Positions 57,239-64,000 of a stretch of 64,000 bases of DNA are shown here, piece after piece (position 1 is the stretch's first letter; each line of letters starts with the position of its first letter). The notes under the pieces are model-generated. The model did not search any database. It was not told where the DNA came from and saw nothing but the letters and a program-made list of their open reading frames with translations. Origin of the DNA: Rhodanobacter sp. A1T4 (GTDB taxonomy: Bacteria; Pseudomonadota; Gammaproteobacteria; Xanthomonadales; Rhodanobacteraceae); the NCBI RefSeq assembly GCF_014207185.1, contig NZ_JACHCP010000005.1, positions 186,001-250,000 on the forward strand, read 5' to 3'. Position numbers and translations under genes: made by a program.

Positions 57239-57903
57239 GACGTGTGCCCCATGCCCGACGCGACCAACGGAATCCGTTCGAGCAACTCGAACGCGGCGCC
57301 CGGCGTGGCTTCTCGACAGATCGACAACGCATCGATTCGCGTCGGCGGCAGCGCGGCCACTCGCGATTCAAACCACTGGCGCATGGCCTGCTCTTCAGGC
57401 TCGCTGGCGGGCGCGGACAAGGTCAGGTGAAAACGATAGCGACCGAGCACGTAGGGGTAGCCATGTTTTTGCAGCAAGGCGAGTTCATCCGCATCGAGAC
57501 CGGCACTGCGGCGCTCGAGCGCGTCGCCCGCCAGCGGTGTGCACAAGGGTTTCAATACGTCGAGGCAAACCGCGGCCAGCGCGCGTTCCTGACCGCCGTC
57601 CATAGTCGGGCGCAGCACAAGAAAATCAGCCAGCCGATCGAGTCGCAACGACAATTCGAACGATCCGAAGGCATGCGCCAGCGCCGTCACGGCGCGACGC
57701 ACATCGTCATGGGTAACGCCCACTACCGGTGTGAACGGGGCGCGGATCGTCGCATGCCAGCCGTAACGGCGAACATCGGCCAGCAAGGCAGCCCGCCGTT
57801 CCGTGCTGACACCCGGCAGAGTGCTCGATGTAGCAAGCCAGTCATGGCCCAGACGCCCCAGTGCAGTGTCGGCGGTGGGGCAGTAGTAAATCGCGTAGCG
57901 CAT
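57235..57903 (-). CDS. DUF1045 phosphonate metabolism protein (2H phosphodiesterase-like)
   Basis: A 222-residue DUF1045 protein (opening MRYAIYYCPTADTALGRLG). Two HxT motifs, H50-A-T52 in GWHATIRAPF and H159-L-T161 in RFHLTLSAP, are the signature of the 2H phosphoesterase superfamily, whose members open cyclic phosphates. The gene sits between phnF and phnN with overlapping ends on both sides. In the C-P lyase pathway the cyclic 5-phosphoribosyl 1,2-phosphate made by PhnJ must be opened before PhnN can act. No phnP is visible here, so this protein is a good candidate for that step. That function is inferred. Confidence 0.88.
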   Translation of the reverse strand: MRYAIYYCPTADTALGRLGHDWLATSSTLPGVSTERRAALLADVRRYGWHATIRAPFTPVVGVTHDDVRRAVTALAHAFGSFELSLRLDRLADFLVLRPTMDGGQERALAAVCLDVLKPLCTPLAGDALERRSAGLDADELALLQKHGYPYVLGRYRFHLTLSAPASEPEEQAMRQWFESRVAALPPTRIDALSICREATPGAAFELLERIPLVASGMGHTS

Positions 57904-58634
57904 CAGTCGTCGGCCATCAAGACGAGCTGCACCCAGTCACCGGAGAAGCGGGTGATGCCGTACTGCAACGGCACGCCACGCGGATCGGCGTTGATCGACT
58001 GCACATGCAGCACGGGTCGCCCTTGCGGTTGCTTCATCAGTCGTGCCGTCGTGGCTTCGGGCAAGCGCGCGGAAACGCGCGTGTGCTTGCGCATGTAATC
58101 GTTGATGCCGAACTCATTCAGGGTCTTGGTGACCGACCGTGTGCGCCGATACACCGCCGGCAGGCCGGGAAAGCGTGCCGCCGGGAAGTACGCCGTGCTG
58201 TGATCGACGATGTGACCGTCAGCATGACTCAGGGTATCGATGCGATAGACATATTCGTTGCGCCCCAGACCCAGCGCCTCGGCCACCTGCGTCGGCGGAA
58301 TCTCGCGTGCGTCCTCCAGAAACTCGATTTCAGTGTCCACATTGAGGTTGCGCATGTTCTGGGTGAAGCGAGTGCGCCGGCTGATCGCGTAGTCCAGCGT
58401 CTGTTCCTGTACGAAGGTGCCACGCCCCTGCTCGGTGCGCACAAGATTGCGCTGCTCCAATGCAGCCATGGCTCGGCGCACAGTGTGCCGGTTGACCTCG
58501 AAACGGGTCGCCAGCTCCTGCGCCGATGGCAACATCTCGCCCTGCCGCAACCGGCCCTTGAGAATGTCTTCAGCCAGGATGTCGCCAATCTGGCTCCATA
58601 GCGCCACCCCACGTCCGCGCTCTATTTCGCTCAT
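57903..58634 (-). CDS. phnF: GntR/HutC-family regulator PhnF
   Basis: A 243-residue regulator. The N-terminal winged helix-turn-helix (about 10-78) reads LAEDILKGRLRQGEMLPSAQELATRFEVNRHTVRRAMAALEQRNLVRTEQGRGTFV. The C-terminal UTRA effector domain (about 95-240) ends with ADPRGVPLQYGITRFSGDWVQLVL. PhnF proteins repress phn genes until phosphate or phosphonate signals release them. The gene is divergent from phnG with 131 bp between the starts. An inverted repeat of HutC type lies near phnG. Confidence 0.9.
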   Translation of the reverse strand: MSEIERGRGVALWSQIGDILAEDILKGRLRQGEMLPSAQELATRFEVNRHTVRRAMAALEQRNLVRTEQGRGTFVQEQTLDYAISRRTRFTQNMRNLNVDTEIEFLEDAREIPPTQVAEALGLGRNEYVYRIDTLSHADGHIVDHSTAYFPAARFPGLPAVYRRTRSVTKTLNEFGINDYMRKHTRVSARLPEATTARLMKQPQGRPVLHVQSINADPRGVPLQYGITRFSGDWVQLVLMADD

Positions 58635-58722
58635 ACGACCTCGCTCACCTGTCTATTCACCGTCATGGCAGCGGCACGCTGATCTGCTGGAATGCACTGC
58701 AACGGGACTCCGCGTCCCGGTC

Positions 58723-58740
58723 TGTATAGATAACTAGACA
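58723..58740. promoter_or_regulatory. Putative PhnF operator
   Basis: TGTATAG-ATAA-CTAGACA, an imperfect inverted repeat whose two 7-bp arms differ at one position. It ends 25 bp before phnG. A further TGTCTA half-site lies near 58651 on the phnF side. The GT-TA content fits HutC-subfamily operators. Confidence 0.45.
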
Positions 58741-58765
58741 ATTGTGACAAGCCTAGGAACGAACC

Positions 58766-59215
58766 ATGGACACCCCCACCCACCTGGCGCGCGCGCAATG
58801 GATGTCATTGCTGGCACAAGCCGAACCGGCCGAACTGGCGACAGCCATGGAAGCGTTTGCGCCACCCGTCGATGCCACCACCTGGCTGCGCCCGCCGCAG
58901 ACCGGCCTGTACATGCTGCGCGGCCGTGTCGGCGGCACCGGTCCGCAGTTCAATCTCGGCGAGGTCAGCGTGACCCGCTGTAGCGTGCAGATCGGTGAAC
59001 GCATCGGTCATGCATGGGTACGCGGCAGTAACAGTCGTCACGCCGAACTGGCCGCCTGTGCCGATGCCTTGATGCAGGATGCCGAGCAAGGCCCACGCTT
59101 GCAGGTGCAAGTCGTGGAACCCCTGCGCCAATCCCTGAATCGGCGTCGCGAGGCTGCCAGTCGCAAGGCCGCCGCCAGCAAGGTGGAATTCTTTACCGTG
59201 GTGCGGGGCGAATGA
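58766..59215 (+). CDS. phnG: C-P lyase subunit PhnG
   Basis: A 149-residue PhnG. The family pattern is intact: RAQWMSLLAQAEPAEL at the start, the central TGLYMLRGRVGGTGPQFNLGEVSVTRCSVQ, and YAWVRG-like HAWVRGSNSRHAELAA. It forms part of the PhnGHIJ core complex that attaches and cleaves phosphonates on a ribose-triphosphate carrier. AGGAACG precedes the start. It is the first gene of phnGHIJKLM, and its stop overlaps the phnH start by 4 nt. Confidence 0.93.
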   Translation: MDTPTHLARAQWMSLLAQAEPAELATAMEAFAPPVDATTWLRPPQTGLYMLRGRVGGTGPQFNLGEVSVTRCSVQIGERIGHAWVRGSNSRHAELAACADALMQDAEQGPRLQVQVVEPLRQSLNRRREAASRKAAASKVEFFTVVRGE

Positions 59216-59790
59216 TGCTTGCCGCCTTCGCCCATCCCGTATTCGACAGCCAGCGCAACTTTCGCGAATTGCTGCAGGCCATGGCCCGCCCCATCGCTCC
59301 ACGCGCCATGCCTGTATTGGCACCCGCGCCCGCGCCGATCCTGCCGGCAAGCATGGCTGCCTTGCTCACCCTGTGCGATGCCGACACGACCCTTTGGCTG
59401 CAACAGCCCAATGATGCAGTGGCAATGCATTTGCGCTTCCACGCCGGTGTCCGGTTGGTGCAGGACCCTGCCGATGCGGATTTCGCACTGATCACCGAAC
59501 CGGCGTCGATGCCGCCGTTGACGATGTTTGCCCATGGCGATCTGCGCTATCCGGACCGTTCGGCCACGCTGATCATGCAAGTCGATGGCTTTCGCGGTAA
59601 CGCCGGCAAGCGCTTCGCCGGCCCCGGTATCCGCGATGTCGAACAGCTGTTGATCGAAGGCTTGCCAGGCGAGTTCTGGCAACAGCGTGCCGCGATGAGC
59701 GCACAGCTGCCATTAGGCGTCGATCTGATCTTTATCTCTGGCCAGCGCATGGTCGCGCTGCCACGCACGACCCGTGTTTTGGAGGATTGA
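59212..59790 (+). CDS. phnH: C-P lyase subunit PhnH
   Basis: A 192-residue PhnH, normal size. It opens with HPVFDSQRNFRELLQAMARP, followed by LTLCDADTTLWL, FALITEPA and FAHGDLRYPDRSATLIMQV. The close VDLIFISGQRMVALPRTTRV is standard for the family. PhnH is a PLP-transferase-fold subunit of the PhnGHIJ complex without its own active site. The gene overlaps phnG by 4 nt, and the phnI start follows its stop directly (TGAATG). Confidence 0.93.
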   Translation: MMLAAFAHPVFDSQRNFRELLQAMARPIAPRAMPVLAPAPAPILPASMAALLTLCDADTTLWLQQPNDAVAMHLRFHAGVRLVQDPADADFALITEPASMPPLTMFAHGDLRYPDRSATLIMQVDGFRGNAGKRFAGPGIRDVEQLLIEGLPGEFWQQRAAMSAQLPLGVDLIFISGQRMVALPRTTRVLED

Positions 59791-60891
59791 ATGTACGTTG
59801 CCGTGAAAGGTGGCGAGCAGGCCATTACCCGCTCACTGCAATTGCTCGCCGAAGCACGTCGTGGCGATCTGACCGTACCCGAATTGTCGCTGGATCAGAT
59901 CCGCGAACAACTGCGACTGGGCGTTGCCCGCGTCATGCAGGAAGGCTCGCTGTACGATGAAGAGCTCGCTGCGCTGGCAATGCGCCAGGCCGCCGGCGAC
60001 ATGCTCGAAGCGATTTTTCTGTTGCGCGCCTATCGCACCACGCTGCCTCGATTTGGTTACACCCAGCCGCTGGATACCAATGCGATGCGCGTACGTCGTC
60101 GCGTTTCCGGCACCTTCAAGGATGTCCCTGGCGGCCAGGTGCTCGGCCCGACCTACGACTACACCCAGCGCCTGCTTGAGTTCGAATCGACTGCGCCGAC
60201 CAGCCCGCTGCAGGCCGAGGCACCGCTGCCAGACACCATGCCACGCGTGCTTGACCTGCTCGATGCCGAAGCATTGATCGAACGCATCGATGCCGGCGTC
60301 GATCCCGAACCCATCGACCTCACCCGTGAACCGCTGATGTTTCCGGCCGATCGCGCCACCCGCCTGCAAAACCTCGCGCGTGGTGACGAGGGGTTTCTGC
60401 TGGGCATGGCCTATTCCACCCAGCGTGGGTATGCCGAGAGCCATCCGTTCGCCGGCGAAATCCGCATGGGCGAAGTCGACGTTGTGATCTGTCCGGAAGA
60501 ACTCGGCTTCGCCATCGAAATCGGCTCGATCACCCTGACCGAGTGCCAGATGATCAATCAGTTTCATGGCGGCAACGGCTTGCCGCCGCAGTTCACTCGC
60601 GGCTATGGCCTGTGCATGGGCGAAGGCGAACGCAAGGCGATGTCGATGGCACTGGTCGATCGTACACTGCGTTGCGACGAGCTCGGCGAACCTGCGTATG
60701 CGCCTGCGCAGAATCAGGAGTTCGTGTTGTCGCATTCGGATAGCGTGGAGGCCTCCGGCTTCGTGCAGCACCTGAAGCTGCCGCACTACGTGGACTTCCA
60801 GGCCGAGTTGTCGCTGCTGCGCACGCTGAGCAAACAACACGCACAGCACCTCAACGCCGAAGAAACAGCGGCGCAGGAGACCTCGTCATGA
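59791..60891 (+). CDS. phnI: C-P lyase subunit PhnI
   Basis: A 366-residue PhnI. The family opening MYVAVKGGEQAI is followed by LRLGVARVMQEGSLYDEELAALA, YTQPLDTNAMRVRRRVSGTFKDVPGGQVLGPTYDYTQRLL, and TQRGYAESHPFAGEIRMG. The C-terminal EFVLSHSDSVEASGFVQHLKLPHYVDFQ closes the domain. PhnI is the nucleosidase that, with PhnG, H and L, transfers phosphonate to the ribose of ATP with loss of adenine. Its stop overlaps phnJ by 4 nt. Confidence 0.95.
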   Translation: MYVAVKGGEQAITRSLQLLAEARRGDLTVPELSLDQIREQLRLGVARVMQEGSLYDEELAALAMRQAAGDMLEAIFLLRAYRTTLPRFGYTQPLDTNAMRVRRRVSGTFKDVPGGQVLGPTYDYTQRLLEFESTAPTSPLQAEAPLPDTMPRVLDLLDAEALIERIDAGVDPEPIDLTREPLMFPADRATRLQNLARGDEGFLLGMAYSTQRGYAESHPFAGEIRMGEVDVVICPEELGFAIEIGSITLTECQMINQFHGGNGLPPQFTRGYGLCMGEGERKAMSMALVDRTLRCDELGEPAYAPAQNQEFVLSHSDSVEASGFVQHLKLPHYVDFQAELSLLRTLSKQHAQHLNAEETAAQETSS

Positions 60892-61727
60892 CGTCGAACT
60901 ACAACTTTGCCTTCCTCGACGAGAATACCAAGCGCATGTTGCGCCGCGCCCTGCTCAAGGCGGTGGCCATTCCCGGCTATCAGGTGCCGTTTGGCAGCCG
61001 CGAAATGCCACTGCCGTATGGCTGGGGCACCGGCGGCATCCAGCTCACGGCAGCGCTGTTGGGACCGGACGATGTACTGAAGGTGATCGACCAGGGCGCC
61101 GACGACACCACCAATGCGGTGAATATCCGCCGCTTCTTTGCCCGCGTGGCCGGAGTGACAACCACTGAGCGCACGACGGAGGCGAGCGTGATCCAGACCC
61201 GCCACCGCATTCCTGAAACACCGCTGCGGGAAGATCAGATCCTGGTGTTCCAGGTACCCGAGCCGGAACCGCTGCGCACACTGGAACCACGCGAGGCAGA
61301 AACCCGCACCCTGCATGCGCTGGCCGACTACGGATTGATGCACGTGAAGTTGTACGAAGACATCGCCCAGTACGGGCACATTGCCACCAGCTACGACTAT
61401 CCCGTGCTGGTCGACGGCCGCTTTCTCACTTCGCCGTCGCCGATCCCGAAGTTCGACAATCCCAAGCTCGACCACTCGCCAGCGCTGATGCTGTTTGGCG
61501 CAGGTCGTGAGAAGCGGCTGTATGCAATTCCGCCCTACACGAAGGTCGAAAGCCTTGCCTTTGACGATCACCCATTCGAGATCCAGCGCTGGGAGCACCA
61601 GTGCGAACTGTGCGGCTCGGATGAAAGCTATCTGGATGAGGTAGTCGTGGACGATCGTGGCTCGCGCATGTTCGTCTGCTCCGACACCGATTACTGCCGC
61701 CAGCGTCGCGCGGAGCAAGCCGCATGA
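60888..61727 (+). CDS. phnJ: Carbon-phosphorus lyase PhnJ (radical SAM)
   Basis: A 279-residue PhnJ. The radical-carrying Gly30 lies in AIPGYQVPFGSREMP. Four conserved cysteines, 239, 242 (CELC), 264 and 270 (CSDTDYC), match the 4Fe-4S ligands and catalytic Cys of the E. coli enzyme with a constant two-residue offset. PhnJ breaks the C-P bond of 5-phosphoribosyl-1-phosphonates, giving a hydrocarbon (methane from methylphosphonate) and the cyclic ribose phosphate. It overlaps phnI and phnK by 4 nt each. Confidence 0.97.
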   Translation: MTSNYNFAFLDENTKRMLRRALLKAVAIPGYQVPFGSREMPLPYGWGTGGIQLTAALLGPDDVLKVIDQGADDTTNAVNIRRFFARVAGVTTTERTTEASVIQTRHRIPETPLREDQILVFQVPEPEPLRTLEPREAETRTLHALADYGLMHVKLYEDIAQYGHIATSYDYPVLVDGRFLTSPSPIPKFDNPKLDHSPALMLFGAGREKRLYAIPPYTKVESLAFDDHPFEIQRWEHQCELCGSDESYLDEVVVDDRGSRMFVCSDTDYCRQRRAEQAA

Positions 61728-62494
61728 GCGCCCTGCTGCAAGTACGTGGATTGAGCCATCACTACGGCCAGCGTATCGGCTGTCAGGACGTGAGCTTCGA
61801 CCTTCATCCAGGCGAGTTGCTTTGCATCGTCGGCGAGTCGGGCTCGGGTAAATCGACCCTGCTCAAGACTGCCGCGGCACAACTCGCTCCAAGTTCGGGT
61901 TCAGTGCGCTACCACCAGCGCGATGGCGACTGGCTGGATCTGGAGGAACTGAGCGAGGCCAACCGCCGGCGCCTGGCTCGTGAGGAATGGGGGTTCGTTA
62001 CCCAGAATCCTCGCGATGGCCTGCGCCTCAACGTCAGCGCCGGTGCAAACGTGGCCGAACGATTGATGGCCATGGGCATGCGCAATTACGGTCAGCTGCG
62101 CGATATCGCCAAAGGCTGGCTGGAACGGGTCGAGATCGATCCGGCGCGGATCGACGATGCGCCGACGGCCTTCTCCGGCGGTATGCAACAACGCCTGCAG
62201 ATCGCCCGCACCCTGGTCACCCAGCCACGATTGGTGTTCATGGATGAGCCGACAGCGGGCCTCGACGTATCGGTGCAGGCACGCATTCTCGACCTGCTGC
62301 GCCGGCTGGTGAACGAACTCGGACTCGCTGCAGTGATGGTCACCCATGATCTCGCCGTGGCGCGTCTGCTGGCCGCACGTACGATGGTGATGCAAGGCGG
62401 CCGCGTCGTCGAAACCGGGCTCACCGATCAGATTCTCGACGACCCGCAGCACCCCTATACCCAATTGCTCGTTTCCTCGGTGCTGACCACATGA
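61724..62494 (+). CDS. phnK: C-P lyase system ATP-binding protein PhnK
   Basis: A 256-residue ABC-type ATPase. Walker A is GESGSGKST, the signature is FSGGMQQRLQIAR, Walker B is LVFMDEPTAGLDVS, and the H-loop histidine is in VMVTHDLAVA. The PhnK hallmark SHHYGQRIGCQDVSFDL is near the start. There is no partner permease. PhnK binds the PhnGHIJ core and its ATPase drives opening of that complex. It overlaps phnJ and phnL by 4 nt each. Confidence 0.94.
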   Translation: MSALLQVRGLSHHYGQRIGCQDVSFDLHPGELLCIVGESGSGKSTLLKTAAAQLAPSSGSVRYHQRDGDWLDLEELSEANRRRLAREEWGFVTQNPRDGLRLNVSAGANVAERLMAMGMRNYGQLRDIAKGWLERVEIDPARIDDAPTAFSGGMQQRLQIARTLVTQPRLVFMDEPTAGLDVSVQARILDLLRRLVNELGLAAVMVTHDLAVARLLAARTMVMQGGRVVETGLTDQILDDPQHPYTQLLVSSVLTT

Positions 62495-63243
62495 CCGCTT
62501 CTGCCATGACCGCCTCCGCCATCGCCGCGCCTCTTGTCACTGCTTTCGCCTCGCCCATGCTCGAACTACGCGGCCTGGGTAAATCGTTCGAACTGCATCA
62601 TCAGCATGGCGCCCGTCTCGATGTGCTCGATGATGTCGAGCTGACCCTGCACGCCGGCGAATGCGTGGTGCTGTCAGGCCCCTCCGGCGCGGGCAAAAGC
62701 AGCTTGCTGCGCGTGATCTATGCGAACTATCGGCCAAGCCGTGGCGCGGTTCGCGTGCGTCACGACGGCGACTGGCTCGATCTCGCCGAGGCCACACCGC
62801 ATCAAGTGCTGGAGGTACGTCGGCGCACGCTGGGCTACGTCAGCCAGTTTTTACGGGTCATTCCGCGTGTGCCGGCGCTGGACATCGTTGCCGAACCGCT
62901 GATCGAAGCGGGTTTGTCCTTGCCCGAAGCGCGGCAACGTGCCGGCGCGCTGCTGCATCGGCTGAATGTCCCCGAGCGCCTATGGCGATTGCCGCCTGGC
63001 ACGTTCTCTGGCGGCGAACAGCAGCGCGTGAACATCGCCCGCGGCTTGATCGTGTCGCGCCCGCTACTGCTGCTGGATGAGCCGACGGCCTCGCTTGACG
63101 CGGACAACCGCAGCGTCGTCGCCGAACTGCTGGAAGAGGCGCGCGAGGCCGGCTCTGCGGTACTCGGCATTTTCCACGACGAGGACATGCGCGACCGCGT
63201 CGCAACGCGCCTGTTTCCCATGCATCCTCTCCAGATCGCCTGA
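62491..63243 (+). CDS. phnL: C-P lyase system ATP-binding protein PhnL
   Basis: A 250-residue ABC-type ATPase, starting within the phnK stop (ATGA). An Ala/Thr-rich lead of about 20 residues precedes the usual PhnL start (MLELRGLGKSFELH), so a second start at about 62557 is possible. Walker A is GPSGAGKSS, the signature is FSGGEQQRVNIAR and Walker B is LLLLDEPTASLD. The H-loop reads GIFHDED, as in other PhnL proteins. PhnL stacks on PhnK in the C-P lyase core assembly and is needed for phosphonate activation. Confidence 0.93.
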   Translation: MTASAMTASAIAAPLVTAFASPMLELRGLGKSFELHHQHGARLDVLDDVELTLHAGECVVLSGPSGAGKSSLLRVIYANYRPSRGAVRVRHDGDWLDLAEATPHQVLEVRRRTLGYVSQFLRVIPRVPALDIVAEPLIEAGLSLPEARQRAGALLHRLNVPERLWRLPPGTFSGGEQQRVNIARGLIVSRPLLLLDEPTASLDADNRSVVAELLEEAREAGSAVLGIFHDEDMRDRVATRLFPMHPLQIA

Positions 63244-63265
63244 TCTCAACTCATCGGCTCCTTTT

Positions 63266-64000
63266 ATGAATGATTTCGTTCTGACCAATGCCCGTATCGT
63301 GCTCGACGATAGCGTCGTGCACGGCACTTTGATTGCCCGAAATGGCTTTATTCGGCTCGTGGATGAAGGATCGACGCAGGCTCCCGGCGCCATCGATTGC
63401 GATGGCGATTACGTGATTCCCGGCCTGATCGAACTGCATACCGATAACCTCGAAAAACACCTGATGCCCCGCGCCGGTGTGATCTGGCCAGCGCTTCCGG
63501 CCGTACTTACCCATGACGCGCAAATCGTCGCCTCCGGCATCACCACCGTGTTCGATGCCTTGTCGGTGGGCGACCTGGAAGAGGAAAGCGTGCGCATCGA
63601 GACGCTGCGCAGCACCTACGATGCCATCCTCGCCGGCCAGGCCAGCGGCGCACTGCGTGCTGATCACTGGATCCACCTGCGCTGCGAGCTCGCCTACCCG
63701 CGACTGCTCGAGGCGCTGGAACCACTGATGAACCACAACAGCGTGCGCCTGCTGTCGTTGATGGATCACACACCGGGACAGCGCCAGTACCGCGACATCC
63801 AGCAGTACCGCAAGTACTACAGCAAGAATCACACGACATGGACCGAGGACGAATTCGCCGAGGTCGTGAAGCGTCGTGTCGATCAACAGGCCAGCTATAG
63901 CGCGCGTCACGAAAAGGCGGTGCTCGACCTCGTCCGCGGCAGAGACGTCGTACTGGCCAGCCACGACGACACCGATGCGCAGCAAGTGGCGCATGCCCAA
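63266..64000 (+). CDS. phnM: PhnM, alpha-D-ribose 1-methylphosphonate 5-triphosphate diphosphatase (partial)
   Basis: The first 245 codons of phnM are present, and the frame runs off the right edge. The translation begins MNDFVLTNARIVLDDSVVHG, then reaches the metal-binding motif IPGLIELHTDNLEKHLMPR and the strands ALSVGDLEEE and LLSLMDHTPGQRQYRD. The window ends near LASHDDTD, where a metal-ligand His is expected. PhnM, an amidohydrolase-fold enzyme, removes pyrophosphate from the ribose-triphosphate phosphonate before PhnJ acts. It starts 22 bp after phnL in the same operon. Full length is normally about 380 residues, so about a third is missing. Confidence 0.95.
   Translation, partial: MNDFVLTNARIVLDDSVVHGTLIARNGFIRLVDEGSTQAPGAIDCDGDYVIPGLIELHTDNLEKHLMPRAGVIWPALPAVLTHDAQIVASGITTVFDALSVGDLEEESVRIETLRSTYDAILAGQASGALRADHWIHLRCELAYPRLLEALEPLMNHNSVRLLSLMDHTPGQRQYRDIQQYRKYYSKNHTTWTEDEFAEVVKRRVDQQASYSARHEKAVLDLVRGRDVVLASHDDTDAQQVAHAQ

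Noticed and set aside
59833..60849. A 338-codon minus-strand frame
   Set aside because: Antisense to phnI, which has full-length family conservation.

Overview
The window looks like chromosomal DNA of a high-GC gammaproteobacterium, most probably Xanthomonadales and within that the Rhodanobacteraceae (Dyella, Rhodanobacter or Luteibacter type). This is an inference. It rests on the xanthomonalisin-type sedolisins, the FecI/FecR plus TonB-receptor style, the AlgZ/AlgR-type pair, the many secreted hydrolases, and an intergenic repeat at the left edge of a kind I associate with this order. No tRNA, rRNA, CRISPR array or intact mobile element was seen.

Layout. 0.5-10 kb: an exported DUF2059 protein, two divergent S9 peptidases, a carboxylesterase, an AlgZ/AlgR-like sensor and regulator pair, a small membrane protein, a GST-like protein and a decayed, internally deleted copy of the regulator gene. 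10-12.5 kb: a sedolisin-like protein that has lost its catalytic residues, then an IS3-type transposase scar. 12.5-20.6 kb: 6-phosphogluconate dehydrogenase, a MerA-like flavoprotein and a GH144/glycoamylase-like protein read leftward. Divergent from them is a 1287-residue GH94 phosphorylase-like protein. Together these two carry the modules of the C-terminal half of a cyclic beta-1,2-glucan synthase, without its glycosyltransferase. 20.6-23 kb: ntrC and ntrB, with NtrC-like half-sites over the ntrB start.

23.4-55.1 kb is dominated by exported proteins. It holds an autotransporter whose passenger has two pepsin-like aspartic protease motifs, an STN-domain TonB receptor, an intact sedolisin with a PKD domain, a FecR/FecI pair, a second TonB receptor, two lipocalin-like proteins, an exported methyltransferase-like protein, a LysR regulator, a DUF885 metallopeptidase, a GH6 cellulase, a Tat-exported phospholipase C, an S15/CocE-type hydrolase, a penicillin-acylase-type Ntn hydrolase and a multidomain phosphoesterase. 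The simplest reading is scavenging of peptides, polysaccharides and phospho-compounds outside the cell. A near-identical dyad of ATTT-N11-AAAT form lies before both lipocalin-like genes, and a weaker copy lies before lysR, which suggests a small LysR regulon.

55.1-64 kb is a phosphonate-degradation locus. phnG-H-I-J-K-L-M, tightly packed and coupled, diverges from phnF, a DUF1045 gene and phnN. A DUF5690 membrane protein lies beside phnN. No phnP and no phnCDE are visible, so the DUF1045 protein is a candidate for the PhnP step and the DUF5690 protein a candidate permease. phnM runs off the right edge.
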